Source: a bacterium ADurb.Bin374 (lineage in GTDB: Bacteria > Riflebacteria > Ozemobacteria > Ozemobacterales > Ozemobacteraceae). From it: a stretch of 7,922 bases of DNA. The stretch is taken from positions 1 to 7,922 of the forward strand of contig MWAR01000594.1 of assembly GCA_002068715.1 (NCBI GenBank), read 5' to 3'. The notes under the pieces are model-generated. The model did not search any database. It saw nothing but the letters and a program-made list of their open reading frames with translations, and was not told where the DNA came from. The translations under genes were made by a program, and so were the position numbers. Below are positions 1-7,711 of this stretch, piece by piece (positions within the stretch are counted from its first letter, which is position 1; the number at the start of each line of letters is the position of its first letter).

Positions 1-1947
1 GACATAACAGCGGAGGAGCTCCGCGACGCTCCAGGCCTGGGCAAAACAGCCCGCGGCCGTGTGGGGGGGATCGGCGTCGAACACTTCGGAAATGCTGCCG
101 ACGCAACCCTCCTGGTCCAGGTGGAGCTTGAAAGGCTCGATCATGTGGGAAGCGCGCAGCTGGGCTTCCATCGATGCATTGTGTGCTTTGAGATATGCCG
201 TGATGAAGGGCCCGATCAGATAGCCCCACACGGTTCCCTGGTGATAGGCCTTGTCGCGGGTGAGACGGTCTCCTCCGAATCTCGGAGCATACGCACGCTC
301 GAAGGGAGCGAGGCTTCTCAACCCGTGAGAGGTATACAGATGCCGGTAAACGGTGTCCACGACGCTGCGTTCCTCGGACGGTTCGAGGACCGAGAACGGC
401 AGGAATACGGCGAAAATCTGGTTCGGCCGGAGCGAGCGATCGGGAGTGCCGTCGTGAGCGATCACGTCATGCAGGGATTCCGTTTCGGGATTCCAGAACC
501 GGCGCCTGAAAGACGCCCGCACTTTCCGAGCGAGGGCCGAGATGTCGTGCGAGGGCATGCCGAACGTGTCCAGAAGATGGGTCTGCAGGCGAAGGGCGTT
601 GTACCAGAGTGCGTTGACCTCGACGGCTTTCCCGTGACGGGGCGTGACGACGAAGTCATCGACTTTCGCGTCCATCCAGGTGAGCTGGACAAGCTCGTTG
701 CCGGCAAGGACGAGGCCGTCGTTGTGGTCCATCCCGATGTCATATCGCGTGCCGGTGATGAATGCCTCGATGATCGACTGCATCGGTGCGAGAAGATGCT
801 CTCTGACAAAATCATAATCTTCGGTATATTCGAGAAAACGGTGGACGGCATGGAAAAACCAGAGTGAAGCATCTACGCTGTTATATAATGCATCGGATCC
901 GTGATCGGCGAAACAGTTGGGAACGAGCCCGTTCCGCACGGAGACGGCAAACGTTTTGAGAATCGAGCGGGCATCGTCGAATCTGCCCGTCACGAGCGTC
1001 AGGCCAGGTAGGGAGATCAGGCTGTCCCGGCCCCAGTCGGAAAACCAGGGATATCCCGCGATGATCGAGCGGCTTCGGGTGCTGCAGCGATCGACGATGA
1101 ACTGGTCGGCTGCAAGCAGCAGCCGCCTGATCATGGGGTCCTCCGTCGGGAACATCTCGAGAATCTGCTCTTGTCGCTGTTCTTCGCGCTTTCGCAAATC
1201 CGCCGGATTGAAGGCTTGGATGGGTTCGTCCGAGAACAGGACGGAGGCTGAACCGTGCAGATTCTGAATCTGGAGATACCCGTTGGAAAAATCGTCTTCA
1301 TGCGACTCGAGTCCGCGGGCAGCCTCTTCTGAAAGAAAATTCGCCGTTTCCCATCGGGAGTCCCGGACGAAACTGCCGCGATCCCACGCCATATGGACGG
1401 TGGGGGCGTTTGCAAATGGCTGGAGCTTGAGCGAGCTGTCTCCCGCCTGGGTGTCATCGAGGAAACCGGCGTTCCTGTAAGTCGTCCCGTGAAAATCCCT
1501 GAACAGGAAGTGCGGACGCAGGCGCAGCTCGATGTCGTGTCCCCCGTTCATGATCTTGTACGCCACGACGGTCGAGTTCTGACCGTGGATCATGAAGAGG
1601 CTCTTAACCACGAGCACGTCACCGATCTGCCATGTCCAGGTCGGAACGGGTTCGGTGGTGAACCTCTCGAGGTGCAGATGTCCGAGCGGATGGGCGCCTC
1701 CGCCGGGGCGGGCGGTGAACAGCGGATACTCGCAGCCGTCGATCAACAGAGTCTCGGTGATGCGCGAAACCAACGCGATCCGCTCGACTGGCGGCCTCCG
1801 GGCGGCGATCAGAACACCATGATAACGCCTGGTATTCAATCCGATGACCGTCGAGCCGGCAAAGCCTCCAAGCCCGTTCGTGACGAGCCACTCGAGTTGA
1901 GAAGCGCGGATCAGATCACCGAGAACGCGACGACCGAAAGCTGCCAT
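1..1947 (-). CDS. Glycogen debranching enzyme, archaeal/bacterial GDE type (GDE_N + GH133), 3' end cut by window edge
   Basis: Hydrolyses the alpha-1,6 branch stubs of glycogen or related glucans in the cytoplasm. The reading frame is open for 649 codons from the ATG at 1947 to base 1, with no stop, so the C-terminus is missing; family lengths suggest only a few residues are lost. The start has a strong Shine-Dalgarno six bases upstream. The N-terminal domain shows the GDE_N signature (NGLGGFAGSTVIGLNTRRYH, residues 24-43). The C-terminal (alpha/alpha)6 GH133 domain shows SDWGRD (303-308), TWMDA with D426, TPRHGKAVEVN (435-445), HQGTVWGY (569-576) and GSISEVFD with E621. By comparison from memory with the glucosidase half of eukaryotic debranching enzymes, D426 is the likely general acid and E621 the general base. 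No GH13-type 4-alpha-glucanotransferase domain is present, so it is unlike GlgX or the large eukaryotic bifunctional enzyme. It is divergent from the CHAT gene; no other glycogen gene is visible. Confidence 0.93.
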   Translation of the reverse strand, partial: MAAFGRRVLGDLIRASQLEWLVTNGLGGFAGSTVIGLNTRRYHGVLIAARRPPVERIALVSRITETLLIDGCEYPLFTARPGGGAHPLGHLHLERFTTEPVPTWTWQIGDVLVVKSLFMIHGQNSTVVAYKIMNGGHDIELRLRPHFLFRDFHGTTYRNAGFLDDTQAGDSSLKLQPFANAPTVHMAWDRGSFVRDSRWETANFLSEEAARGLESHEDDFSNGYLQIQNLHGSASVLFSDEPIQAFNPADLRKREEQRQEQILEMFPTEDPMIRRLLLAADQFIVDRCSTRSRSIIAGYPWFSDWGRDSLISLPGLTLVTGRFDDARSILKTFAVSVRNGLVPNCFADHGSDALYNSVDASLWFFHAVHRFLEYTEDYDFVREHLLAPMQSIIEAFITGTRYDIGMDHNDGLVLAGNELVQLTWMDAKVDDFVVTPRHGKAVEVNALWYNALRLQTHLLDTFGMPSHDISALARKVRASFRRRFWNPETESLHDVIAHDGTPDRSLRPNQIFAVFLPFSVLEPSEERSVVDTVYRHLYTSHGLRSLAPFERAYAPRFGGDRLTRDKAYHQGTVWGYLIGPFITAYLKAHNASMEAQLRASHMIEPFKLHLDQEGCVGSISEVFDADPPHTAAGCFAQAWSVAELLRCYV

Positions 1948-1953
1948 GTCAGT

Positions 1954-1961
1954 TCCTCCCC
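1954..1961 (-). promoter_or_regulatory. Shine-Dalgarno site of the debranching enzyme gene
   Basis: On the minus strand the sequence is GGGGAGGA, ending six bases before the ATG at 1947-1945. The strong match to the anti-Shine-Dalgarno and the good spacing fix this start. Confidence 0.8.
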
Positions 1962-1984
1962 GGAGAGCAAGGCGAATGACATTC

Positions 1985-2013
1985 TTTATATCCGGTTTTT
2001 CGAAACTTTGCCA
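1985..2013 (-). promoter_or_regulatory. Candidate promoter for the debranching enzyme gene
   Basis: On the minus strand there is a TATAAA -10-like hexamer (1990 down to 1985), five of six to consensus, in an AT-rich patch that stands out from the GC-rich surroundings. A -35 at 17-bp spacing would be TGGCAA (2013-2008), only three of six. It lies about 40 bases before the start codon, a reasonable leader length. This is a by-eye match only. Confidence 0.35.
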
Positions 2014-2055
2014 CTCGTGAAATGATCCGGACAATGGCACATCATGAAAAACCGG
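1992..2055. repeat. Perfect 10-bp inverted repeat in the divergent promoter region
   Basis: Left arm CCGGTTTTTC at 1992-2001 and right arm GAAAAACCGG at 2046-2055 are exact reverse complements, separated by 44 bases. The pair does not extend by even one base inward or outward. The arms bracket the candidate plus-strand promoter hexamers. It could be paired operator half-sites for a regulator shared by the two divergent genes, or coincidence. The spacing is too long for a simple transcription terminator. Confidence 0.5.
2008..2035 (+). promoter_or_regulatory. Candidate promoter for the TPR-CHAT gene
   Basis: TTGCCA at 2008-2013 (five of six to the sigma-70 -35) is followed after 16 bases by GACAAT at 2030-2035 (four of six to the -10). 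This would give an mRNA leader of about 80 bases before the ATG at 2123. The -35 overlaps the region of the divergent minus-strand promoter candidate, so the two could interfere or share control. By-eye match only. Confidence 0.35.
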
Positions 2056-2110
2056 GCGGTCCCGGACAGCGCATGATAGATTGAAAAGGCACTTCCAGAC
2101 CCACGCGAAC

Positions 2111-2116
2111 GGGGAG
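2111..2116 (+). promoter_or_regulatory. Shine-Dalgarno site deciding the CHAT gene start
   Basis: GGGGAG lies six bases before the ATG at 2123. An in-frame TTG at 2081 would add 14 residues, but those would put charged and polar residues (His, Lys, Glu) ahead of an otherwise well-formed signal peptide, and the TTG has no comparable purine-rich site. The ATG at 2123 is therefore preferred. Confidence 0.75.
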
Positions 2117-2122
2117 AAATTC

Positions 2123-4879
2123 ATGATCCGACGATATCAGCCGTTGATGCGATATTTCTTCGCTTTCTTCATCCTTCTTTCCCTGTCCGCCCAGGCCGTA
2201 TCAGCTCAGGGAACGCATCCGATTCTGGCCATGCAGTTCAAGGCGATCAAGCGCCAGGGCGAGGGGATTGCGGCCATGTCCCTGAAGAATCTCGACGGGG
2301 CCCTGAGCGCATATCTCGATATCGCGTCCACAAGCAGGGAGACGCTTCGGATCTATGAAAGGCTTGAGCCACAAGAGCGTGAGCTGTTCAAACCGACCGC
2401 CCGGATGGCGTCCGAATCAATGATCACATCCAAGCTGGATGCGTCATCGATTTATTGTCAGCAGAAGAAATTCGACAAGGCAGAGGCGATCCTGAACGAA
2501 GCCGGCCTGATGGCGGAAACATGTGACAATCCGCTGATCCGGCGCCAGTGCGTTCTCAAGCTGGCCGATCTCAAATGGTTGAGCAGAAATTATATTGCGG
2601 CTGGTTTGCTGTATGAGCGCCTGCTTCGGGAACAGGAACCCGAGGTTGTCATCGATCCCCGGTGGTGCGTTGTGCCCGCGTCCGGAACGGTTCCGAACAT
2701 CGATTTGCTGGAGCAGACGACGAATCTCACCGAAGCGTTGACCTGCTGGTCTGTCTACATGCAGCTTGCAAGCTTGTATACCTATATCAACGATCCGAAA
2801 AACGCTTTCCGGATCTATTGTTTGCCAGGGTTTCTCAAGTTGCGCGACTGGCTGGAACACGTCGCCGATGCCTTTTCATCCTCCGATGACGGTTCACCCC
2901 AGGCCTTTCTGGGATGGGCGGCGAAAATGTTTCCCGCGTATTACCACATCGGGAAAGGAACGGTTCTGCAGCGCTTCGAACAGCACGCCGACGCCCTAGC
3001 CGAATTCGCGTCTGCTTCGGCCCTGGTTGGAATCCGCGGATTCGCCGAAGTGCGTTTCTCGATCCAGAGCCTGCGTGGCGCCACGCTTCAGAAGATCGGC
3101 CGCCTCGACGAGGCGATCGGGCTTTTCCGGGAGGCCGTCGGACTGACGGCGAGCATGAGTACCGGTATCCGGGAGATGGCCGAGTGTTATGCGTGTATCT
3201 ATCTTGCCGATGCCTTGCTGGAGAAACAACGGATCGACGAGGCTGGACCATGGATTGAGCGGGCGGAAAAGCTTGCCCGGCTTGTCGATGAGCCTCGCCA
3301 GTTGTGGGATGCATTGTTCCTGAAAGGGCGGGCATGTCAGGCTCGCGGGCAGTTGGAAGCCGCCAGGGAAGCGTTCGCGGAGTCGATCGAACAGGTCGAG
3401 AAGTTCCGCGCCCTGCTTTCGCTCGAGCGCCTGAAACGGGATTACATGGCCACCAGGACACGTGTCTACGAGGCCATGGTGCGGGTGCTTCTCGATCTTG
3501 GGCGGCCGTATGAGGCATTGTCTTACGTGGAACGGGCCCGGGCGAGGGCTTTCGTGGATCTTTTTGGCTCCACCGACAAACGGCGGCTTCTGAAACCGCA
3601 TGAGCAAGAGCGACTCAAACCCGAATTCGAGAAGCTCGAGCAACGCCGGATGCAGTTCGATGAGTTCCAGGACGAGATTGATCGCCAGCTGCGAGGAGTG
3701 CCTGGTGCACCGTCAGACCGGCGCGGGCTGGAGTTTATCCAGAGTGTCGGCCGGCAGGCGGACGAGTTGAGAAAAGACGAGGATCGGCTGTTCGACCTTG
3801 CCGGGAGTGAATTTGCCGCATTTTCAACGGTAAACGCGGTTCCTCTAGACGAAATCGAGGGCCTGCTCGATTCGGAAACCGCTCTGATCGAATACTACCG
3901 AAGTCCGTCGGGGAATGTCGTGTGGGCATTCGCGATGGGGGCGGATGAACTGAAGTGCAAAAGACCCACCGTCGTTTCGCTCTCTCTGCCTGATCAAAGG
4001 CTCAATCAGGAAGTGTCCGCGTTCAGAGACCTCATCAATGCAGAAGTTGGCTCCTATACGCGGGAGTTGCATGTAAAATCGCGAGAACTATATAACATCC
4101 TGGTCGCGCCTCTCGAATCGCTCCTCGCAGGAAAAAAACGGCTGATACTCGTTCTGCATGGAACGTTGCATTTCCTTCCGTTCGCCGCGCTCGAAGATCC
4201 GAATGGACGCGCGCTGGTGGAGCGGTTTTCCCTGGTTCATCTCCCATCGGCGAACGCCTTTCGGTTCTGCCGCCAAAAGAACCGGCACAAGCTGGAGTCG
4301 CTGCTTGCCTTCGCCTTCGGGGCGAGTCTCGTGGAGAATCTCGAACGACTTCCGAACACGATTCAGGAAGTCGAGGCAGTTGGCGCGCTCTTTTCTCCCG
4401 AAAAACGATGCGTGATCGCGAGCGGTTCCATGAATGCCGAAGAGTTCGGGCTCAAGGCCGGCGAACGTGACGTCATCCATCTGGCGACCCACGGCCTGCT
4501 GAATCCGGCGATGCCCATGGAGTCGGCTGTCATGCTCGGAACGGAGCCGATGAAGGTCAAGGATGTTGCAGGGCTCGAACTGCACGCCGGGCTGGTGACG
4601 CTGAGCGCCTGTCAGACCGCCATGGGGAAAATTTATGGCGGCGATGAAATCGTCGGCCTCACACGCTCGTTCATGTATGCGGGCACTCCGACGGTCCTTT
4701 CAAGCCTGTGGCCGGTCGCCGATGCATCCTGCGCCGAGCTGATGAAAGGGTTTTACAAACGGCTCATGGCGGGTTCCGGAAAGGACGAGGCCCTTCGCGG
4801 CGCCCAGCTGGAACTGCGGGCGGTGTATCCGTCCCCGTTCCATTGGGCCCCCTTCATTCTGACCGGCGACTGGGAGTGA
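2123..4879 (+). CDS. Exported TPR-repeat protein with C-terminal CHAT (caspase-like) protease domain
   Basis: The predicted product has 918 residues. Residues 1-28 look like a Sec signal peptide: MIRRYQPLMR, a hydrophobic core (YFFAFFILLSLSA), then AVSA before QG, so cleavage after A28 is likely and no later membrane segment is seen. Residues about 40-480 form an alpha-helical TPR-like array; the clearest units are near 100-135, 310-342, 353-387, 393-428 and 447-482, the last with the PYEALSYVERARARAF signature usual before CHAT domains. A charged, probably coiled stretch spans about 503-570. The CHAT domain covers about 580-918, with LHFLPFAAL (682-690 region), IHLATHG (catalytic H790), LSACQTAMG (catalytic C830), GGDEIVGLTRSFMYAG, SSLWPVAD and a WAPFILTGDW end. 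The His/Cys pair suggests an active cysteine protease. CHAT proteases act in separase-like, CRISPR (Craspase) and gasdermin systems; no such partner lies beside it. Substrate and role are unknown. Confidence 0.92.
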   Translation: MIRRYQPLMRYFFAFFILLSLSAQAVSAQGTHPILAMQFKAIKRQGEGIAAMSLKNLDGALSAYLDIASTSRETLRIYERLEPQERELFKPTARMASESMITSKLDASSIYCQQKKFDKAEAILNEAGLMAETCDNPLIRRQCVLKLADLKWLSRNYIAAGLLYERLLREQEPEVVIDPRWCVVPASGTVPNIDLLEQTTNLTEALTCWSVYMQLASLYTYINDPKNAFRIYCLPGFLKLRDWLEHVADAFSSSDDGSPQAFLGWAAKMFPAYYHIGKGTVLQRFEQHADALAEFASASALVGIRGFAEVRFSIQSLRGATLQKIGRLDEAIGLFREAVGLTASMSTGIREMAECYACIYLADALLEKQRIDEAGPWIERAEKLARLVDEPRQLWDALFLKGRACQARGQLEAAREAFAESIEQVEKFRALLSLERLKRDYMATRTRVYEAMVRVLLDLGRPYEALSYVERARARAFVDLFGSTDKRRLLKPHEQERLKPEFEKLEQRRMQFDEFQDEIDRQLRGVPGAPSDRRGLEFIQSVGRQADELRKDEDRLFDLAGSEFAAFSTVNAVPLDEIEGLLDSETALIEYYRSPSGNVVWAFAMGADELKCKRPTVVSLSLPDQRLNQEVSAFRDLINAEVGSYTRELHVKSRELYNILVAPLESLLAGKKRLILVLHGTLHFLPFAALEDPNGRALVERFSLVHLPSANAFRFCRQKNRHKLESLLAFAFGASLVENLERLPNTIQEVEAVGALFSPEKRCVIASGSMNAEEFGLKAGERDVIHLATHGLLNPAMPMESAVMLGTEPMKVKDVAGLELHAGLVTLSACQTAMGKIYGGDEIVGLTRSFMYAGTPTVLSSLWPVADASCAELMKGFYKRLMAGSGKDEALRGAQLELRAVYPSPFHWAPFILTGDWE

Positions 4880-4889
4880 GGCGCTGCTT

Positions 4890-4899
4890 CGCCCGGGCG
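4890..4899. repeat. GC-rich 10-bp palindrome between CHAT gene and polA
   Basis: CGCCCGGGCG is a perfect palindrome beginning 11 bases after the CHAT stop. GCCCG (4891-4895) can alternatively pair with CGGGC (4905-4909). No T-run follows either form, so an intrinsic terminator is not supported. It may be only a chance result of local GC richness. Confidence 0.35.
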
Positions 4900-4917
4900 T
4901 GAAACGGGCCGGTAGGG

Positions 4918-4923
4918 TATACT
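4918..4923 (+). promoter_or_regulatory. Candidate -10 element for polA
   Basis: TATACT, five of six to the sigma-70 -10 consensus, sits in the 78-base spacer about 35 bases before the polA start. No good -35 is visible at 16-18 bases upstream, so polA could equally be read through from the CHAT gene. Confidence 0.3.
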
Positions 4924-4945
4924 TGTCGCCGCGCCGCTGCGCTTC

Positions 4946-4950
4946 GGAGA
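4946..4950 (+). promoter_or_regulatory. Shine-Dalgarno site of polA
   Basis: GGAGA lies seven bases before the ATG at 4958 and supports this start. The protein also begins at the conserved N-terminal beta strand of the 5' nuclease domain (CLLIDGNN), leaving no room for a later start. Confidence 0.75.
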
Positions 4951-4957
4951 AAAATAC

Positions 4958-7702
4958 ATGCCCGGCTGTCTGCTGATCGATGGAAACAACATCGTCTTTC
5001 GCGCGTTTTACGCCTTCGATGGCAAAAACCTGCGCACCCGTTCGGGGTTGCCGACGGGAGCGCTGTTCGGCTTCACACGCATGCTCCTCAAGCTCCTGCG
5101 CGAGCGACGCCCGGAATTCGCCTGCGTCGCCTTCGACGTGGCCCGCGAGACGTTCCGGCATCGCCGGTATCCCGAATACAAGGCGCATCGACGGCCAACA
5201 CCGGAAGACCTCCTTCATCAGCTGCCTCTCGCACATAAAATAGTTGAGGCTATGGGAATCAGGATCGCCGCCGGCCGTGAATACGAGGCCGACGACATGA
5301 TCGGCACGCTGGCCGAACGGTTCAAGCGCGACACCGAGGTGACGATCGTCACGGGAGACCGCGACCTGCTGCAACTGATCGATCAGCGGGTTGTCGTCGA
5401 CCTGTGCGTGAAAGGCATCACCGAGACGGCCACGATGGGCCCGGCTTCGTTCGAGTCCGAATACGGCTTCCCTCCGCAACGGATCGTCGATATGAAGGCT
5501 CTGTGGGGCGATAGTTCGGACAACATCCCGGGCGTCGACGGTATCGGGGAAAAGAAGGCCATGAACCTGATCCGCGAGTTCGGCTCTCTCGAACAGGTGT
5601 ATGCGAATCTCGAGAAGATCGGCAACCCGCGCATGCGTGAACAACTCGCCGTGGGAAAAGAATCGGCCCTGCTCTCCTACGAACTCGCCACGATCTGCCG
5701 GACGGTTCCCGAAATCGGCGATCAGGCCGCCTATACATGGGATATCTCGAAACTGAATTCGCCGGAACTGGTGAACATGCTCGGAGAGCTGGAATTCACC
5801 AGCCTCGCGAATGGCCTCGGGGAAGGCGCCGCTTCGTCCCGTCCGGCGGTCGAGGCGGACGAGCCTGCTCCCTCCGCACCCGTGCAGGTGCAAACCCCGT
5901 TGAAGCCCCTAGAAGGCGAGCGGCTCCTCCTGACGGATATCGATGCGATAGCCTCGTTTCTCGCCGAGGCGGGGCATGATATTGCGTTTGATATTGAAAC
6001 CGACGGGTTCAATCCACGGACGGACAGGATCGTCGGCGTTTCCCTCGCCGTGAACGACCGGCGCTCTGCCTACATTCCATTGCATCACTCCTATCTTGGC
6101 GTCACCGCTCAGCCTCCTGCCGATCAGGTTTACAGGCTTCTCGCAGATGCATGGCGCGATAGGAGAGTCGTCGGCCACAATCTGAAGTTCGATCTCGCGT
6201 TTCTGAAAACCGCGGAAGTTCCGCTGCCGACGAAGATCTTCGACACGATGCTCGCGGCATACGTGCTGGACCCAACGATGCCGAACGGCCTCAAGCAGCT
6301 CTCCGAGAAGCTGTTCGGGGTCGAAACCCGGGAATACGCCGATGTCGCCGGAAAACGGCCGTTTTCCGAGGTCGAGATCGAGACGGCTGCTTCGTATGCC
6401 TGCCAGGATGCCCTTCTCACGATGAAGCTGTTCACCCTGTTCACGGCCAGGCTCGCAGAGAGTTCCCTCGGCGGCTTGTATGCCGATCTCGAGCTTCCCC
6501 TGCTTCCGCTACTGCTCGATATGGAGTCGACGGGCATCGGCCTCAACAGGCCGTATCTCAAGGAACTCGCAGCCGACCTCAGAGACCGCATGCGGGAACT
6601 CGAGGCGTCGATCCATACCCATGCCGGCTATGTGTTCAATGTGAACTCGGGAAAACAGCTGCAGGAGGTCCTGTTCACCAAGCTGGGGCTCACCCCGCCG
6701 AAAAAGACGAAAACCGGCTTTTCGACCGACAGCGACGTACTGACGGAACTGGCGGCGGTTCATCCGATCTGCCGCGATCTGCTCGATTACCGCGAGCTCG
6801 CGAAACTCGAGAACACCTACGTCGACACGCTTGCCACCCTGGCGGATCCGAAAACCGGCCTGATCCATACCAGCTTCAATCAGACAGTGACCGCGACCGG
6901 CAGACTCTCCAGCTCGAATCCGAATCTCCAGAACATCCCGGTGAAGACGGAGCTGGGGCGAAAGGTCAGGCGGGCGTTCATTCCGCCCCGCCATGGCGAC
7001 GTTCTGCTCTCGATCGATTATTCGCAGATCGAACTGCGCCTTCTGGCGCATTTTTCCGACGATCCCGCTCTTGTCGACGCGTTCCGGAACAAGCTCGACA
7101 TCCACGCGATGACGGCCGCCCGCATCTTCGGAAAAGCGGTCGGCGAGGTTTCAGAGGATGAGCGCAAGATCGGCAAAACCGTGAACTTCGGCATCATTTA
7201 CGGAATTTCCGCTCATGGTCTTGCCGCGCAACTCGGGATTTCGAGACCGGAAGCGCAAAAATATATCGATGGCTTTTTTTCAGGCTATCCCGGCGTCACG
7301 GCGTTTTTCGAGGCGAACCTGGCGAAGGCGAAAGCAGACGGACGGGTCTCGACGATGTTCGGCCGGGTCAGGCCTCTATCGGAGCTTCGCGAGAAGAGCC
7401 ATACGATGCGGGCGTTCGGCGAGCGCGTCGCCCGGAACACCCCTCTCCAGGGAACGGCGGCCGATCTCGTCAAGAAAGCCATGCTCGATGCCGATCACGA
7501 GCTTCGTTGCGGCGGGTTCCAGACCCGGTTGATTCTCCAGATTCACGACGAGATTGTTTTTTCCGTGCCGACGGGAGAACTGTCGGATATCGGGCCTCGG
7601 TTGCGCCGCGTCATGGAGACCGTCGTCGATCTGCGTGTACCCCTCGTGTGCGATGCGGCCGTAGGCCCCAACCTGGCGGACCTCCGGGAAACGGAGTTTT
7701 GA
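4958..7702 (+). CDS. polA: DNA polymerase I with 5'-3' exonuclease, proofreading exonuclease and polymerase domains
   Basis: The product of 914 residues (E. coli: 928) fills gaps and removes RNA primers during repair and Okazaki fragment processing. The 5' nuclease domain (about 1-285) has its metal ligands: D8, D60, EADD (110-113), GDRD (D134, D136) and DSSDNIPG (D185, D188) leading into the helix-hairpin-helix. An Ala/Pro-rich linker spans about 290-316. The 3'-5' exonuclease domain keeps Exo I DIE (D345, E347), Exo II NLKFD (D412) and Exo III YACQD (Y480, D484), so proofreading is probably active, unlike in Taq-type enzymes. The polymerase domain has motif A SIDYSQIELR (D687, E692 steric gate), motif B K740...F744...Y748 and motif C QIHDEI (H863, D864). 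F744 corresponds to E. coli F762, the residue linked to discrimination against dideoxynucleotides. The gene follows the CHAT gene by 78 bases and converges on ribF with 9 bases between stops. Confidence 0.98.
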   Translation: MPGCLLIDGNNIVFRAFYAFDGKNLRTRSGLPTGALFGFTRMLLKLLRERRPEFACVAFDVARETFRHRRYPEYKAHRRPTPEDLLHQLPLAHKIVEAMGIRIAAGREYEADDMIGTLAERFKRDTEVTIVTGDRDLLQLIDQRVVVDLCVKGITETATMGPASFESEYGFPPQRIVDMKALWGDSSDNIPGVDGIGEKKAMNLIREFGSLEQVYANLEKIGNPRMREQLAVGKESALLSYELATICRTVPEIGDQAAYTWDISKLNSPELVNMLGELEFTSLANGLGEGAASSRPAVEADEPAPSAPVQVQTPLKPLEGERLLLTDIDAIASFLAEAGHDIAFDIETDGFNPRTDRIVGVSLAVNDRRSAYIPLHHSYLGVTAQPPADQVYRLLADAWRDRRVVGHNLKFDLAFLKTAEVPLPTKIFDTMLAAYVLDPTMPNGLKQLSEKLFGVETREYADVAGKRPFSEVEIETAASYACQDALLTMKLFTLFTARLAESSLGGLYADLELPLLPLLLDMESTGIGLNRPYLKELAADLRDRMRELEASIHTHAGYVFNVNSGKQLQEVLFTKLGLTPPKKTKTGFSTDSDVLTELAAVHPICRDLLDYRELAKLENTYVDTLATLADPKTGLIHTSFNQTVTATGRLSSSNPNLQNIPVKTELGRKVRRAFIPPRHGDVLLSIDYSQIELRLLAHFSDDPALVDAFRNKLDIHAMTAARIFGKAVGEVSEDERKIGKTVNFGIIYGISAHGLAAQLGISRPEAQKYIDGFFSGYPGVTAFFEANLAKAKADGRVSTMFGRVRPLSELREKSHTMRAFGERVARNTPLQGTAADLVKKAMLDADHELRCGGFQTRLILQIHDEIVFSVPTGELSDIGPRLRRVMETVVDLRVPLVCDAAVGPNLADLRETEF
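7682..7700 (+). terminator. Weak candidate intrinsic terminator overlapping the polA 3' end
   Basis: CTCCG (7682-7686) and CGGAG (7692-7696) can form a five-pair GC-rich stem with a GGAAA loop, followed at once by TTTT (7697-7700). It lies inside the last polA codons, the only room available given the 9-base gap to convergent ribF. The short stem and short T-run make it weak; on the minus strand no T-run follows, so it would serve polA only. Confidence 0.35.
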
Positions 7703-7711
7703 CGGCCCTTT

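Noticed and set aside
61..867. Plus-strand open frame of 268 codons at the left end
   Set aside because: It is antisense to conserved GH133 motifs of the debranching enzyme, with no recognisable motif of its own.
1393..2025. Plus-strand open frame of 210 codons running into the divergent spacer
   Set aside because: It is antisense to the conserved GDE_N domain, and its product resembles no family known to me.
2034..2050. TGGCAC in the divergent spacer as part of a sigma-54 promoter
   Set aside because: The required GC element of the -12 half (TTGC) is missing at the right spacing; AAAA occurs there instead.
2027..2068. Direct repeat CCGGACA at 2027-2033 and 2062-2068
   Set aside because: Seven bases in a GC-rich spacer is readily expected by chance.
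2996..3643. Minus-strand open frame of 215 codons inside the CHAT gene
   Set aside because: It is a shadow of the TPR region; no ribosome binding site or domain supports it.
2123..4879. Defence island or CRISPR-associated Craspase interpretation of the TPR-CHAT gene
   Set aside because: No CRISPR array, gRAMP/Cas gene, gasdermin or STAND gene is in the window, and the protein carries a signal peptide.
4880..4957. Intrinsic terminator after the CHAT gene
   Set aside because: GC-rich hairpins are possible but none is followed by a T-run.
4700..5893. Long minus-strand open frame (about 397 codons) opposite the CHAT 3' end and polA 5' end
   Set aside because: It lies wholly antisense to two strongly recognised genes, spans their intergenic spacer, has no recognisable domain, and its composition (rich in Arg, His, Gly) is typical of a shadow frame in GC-rich DNA.
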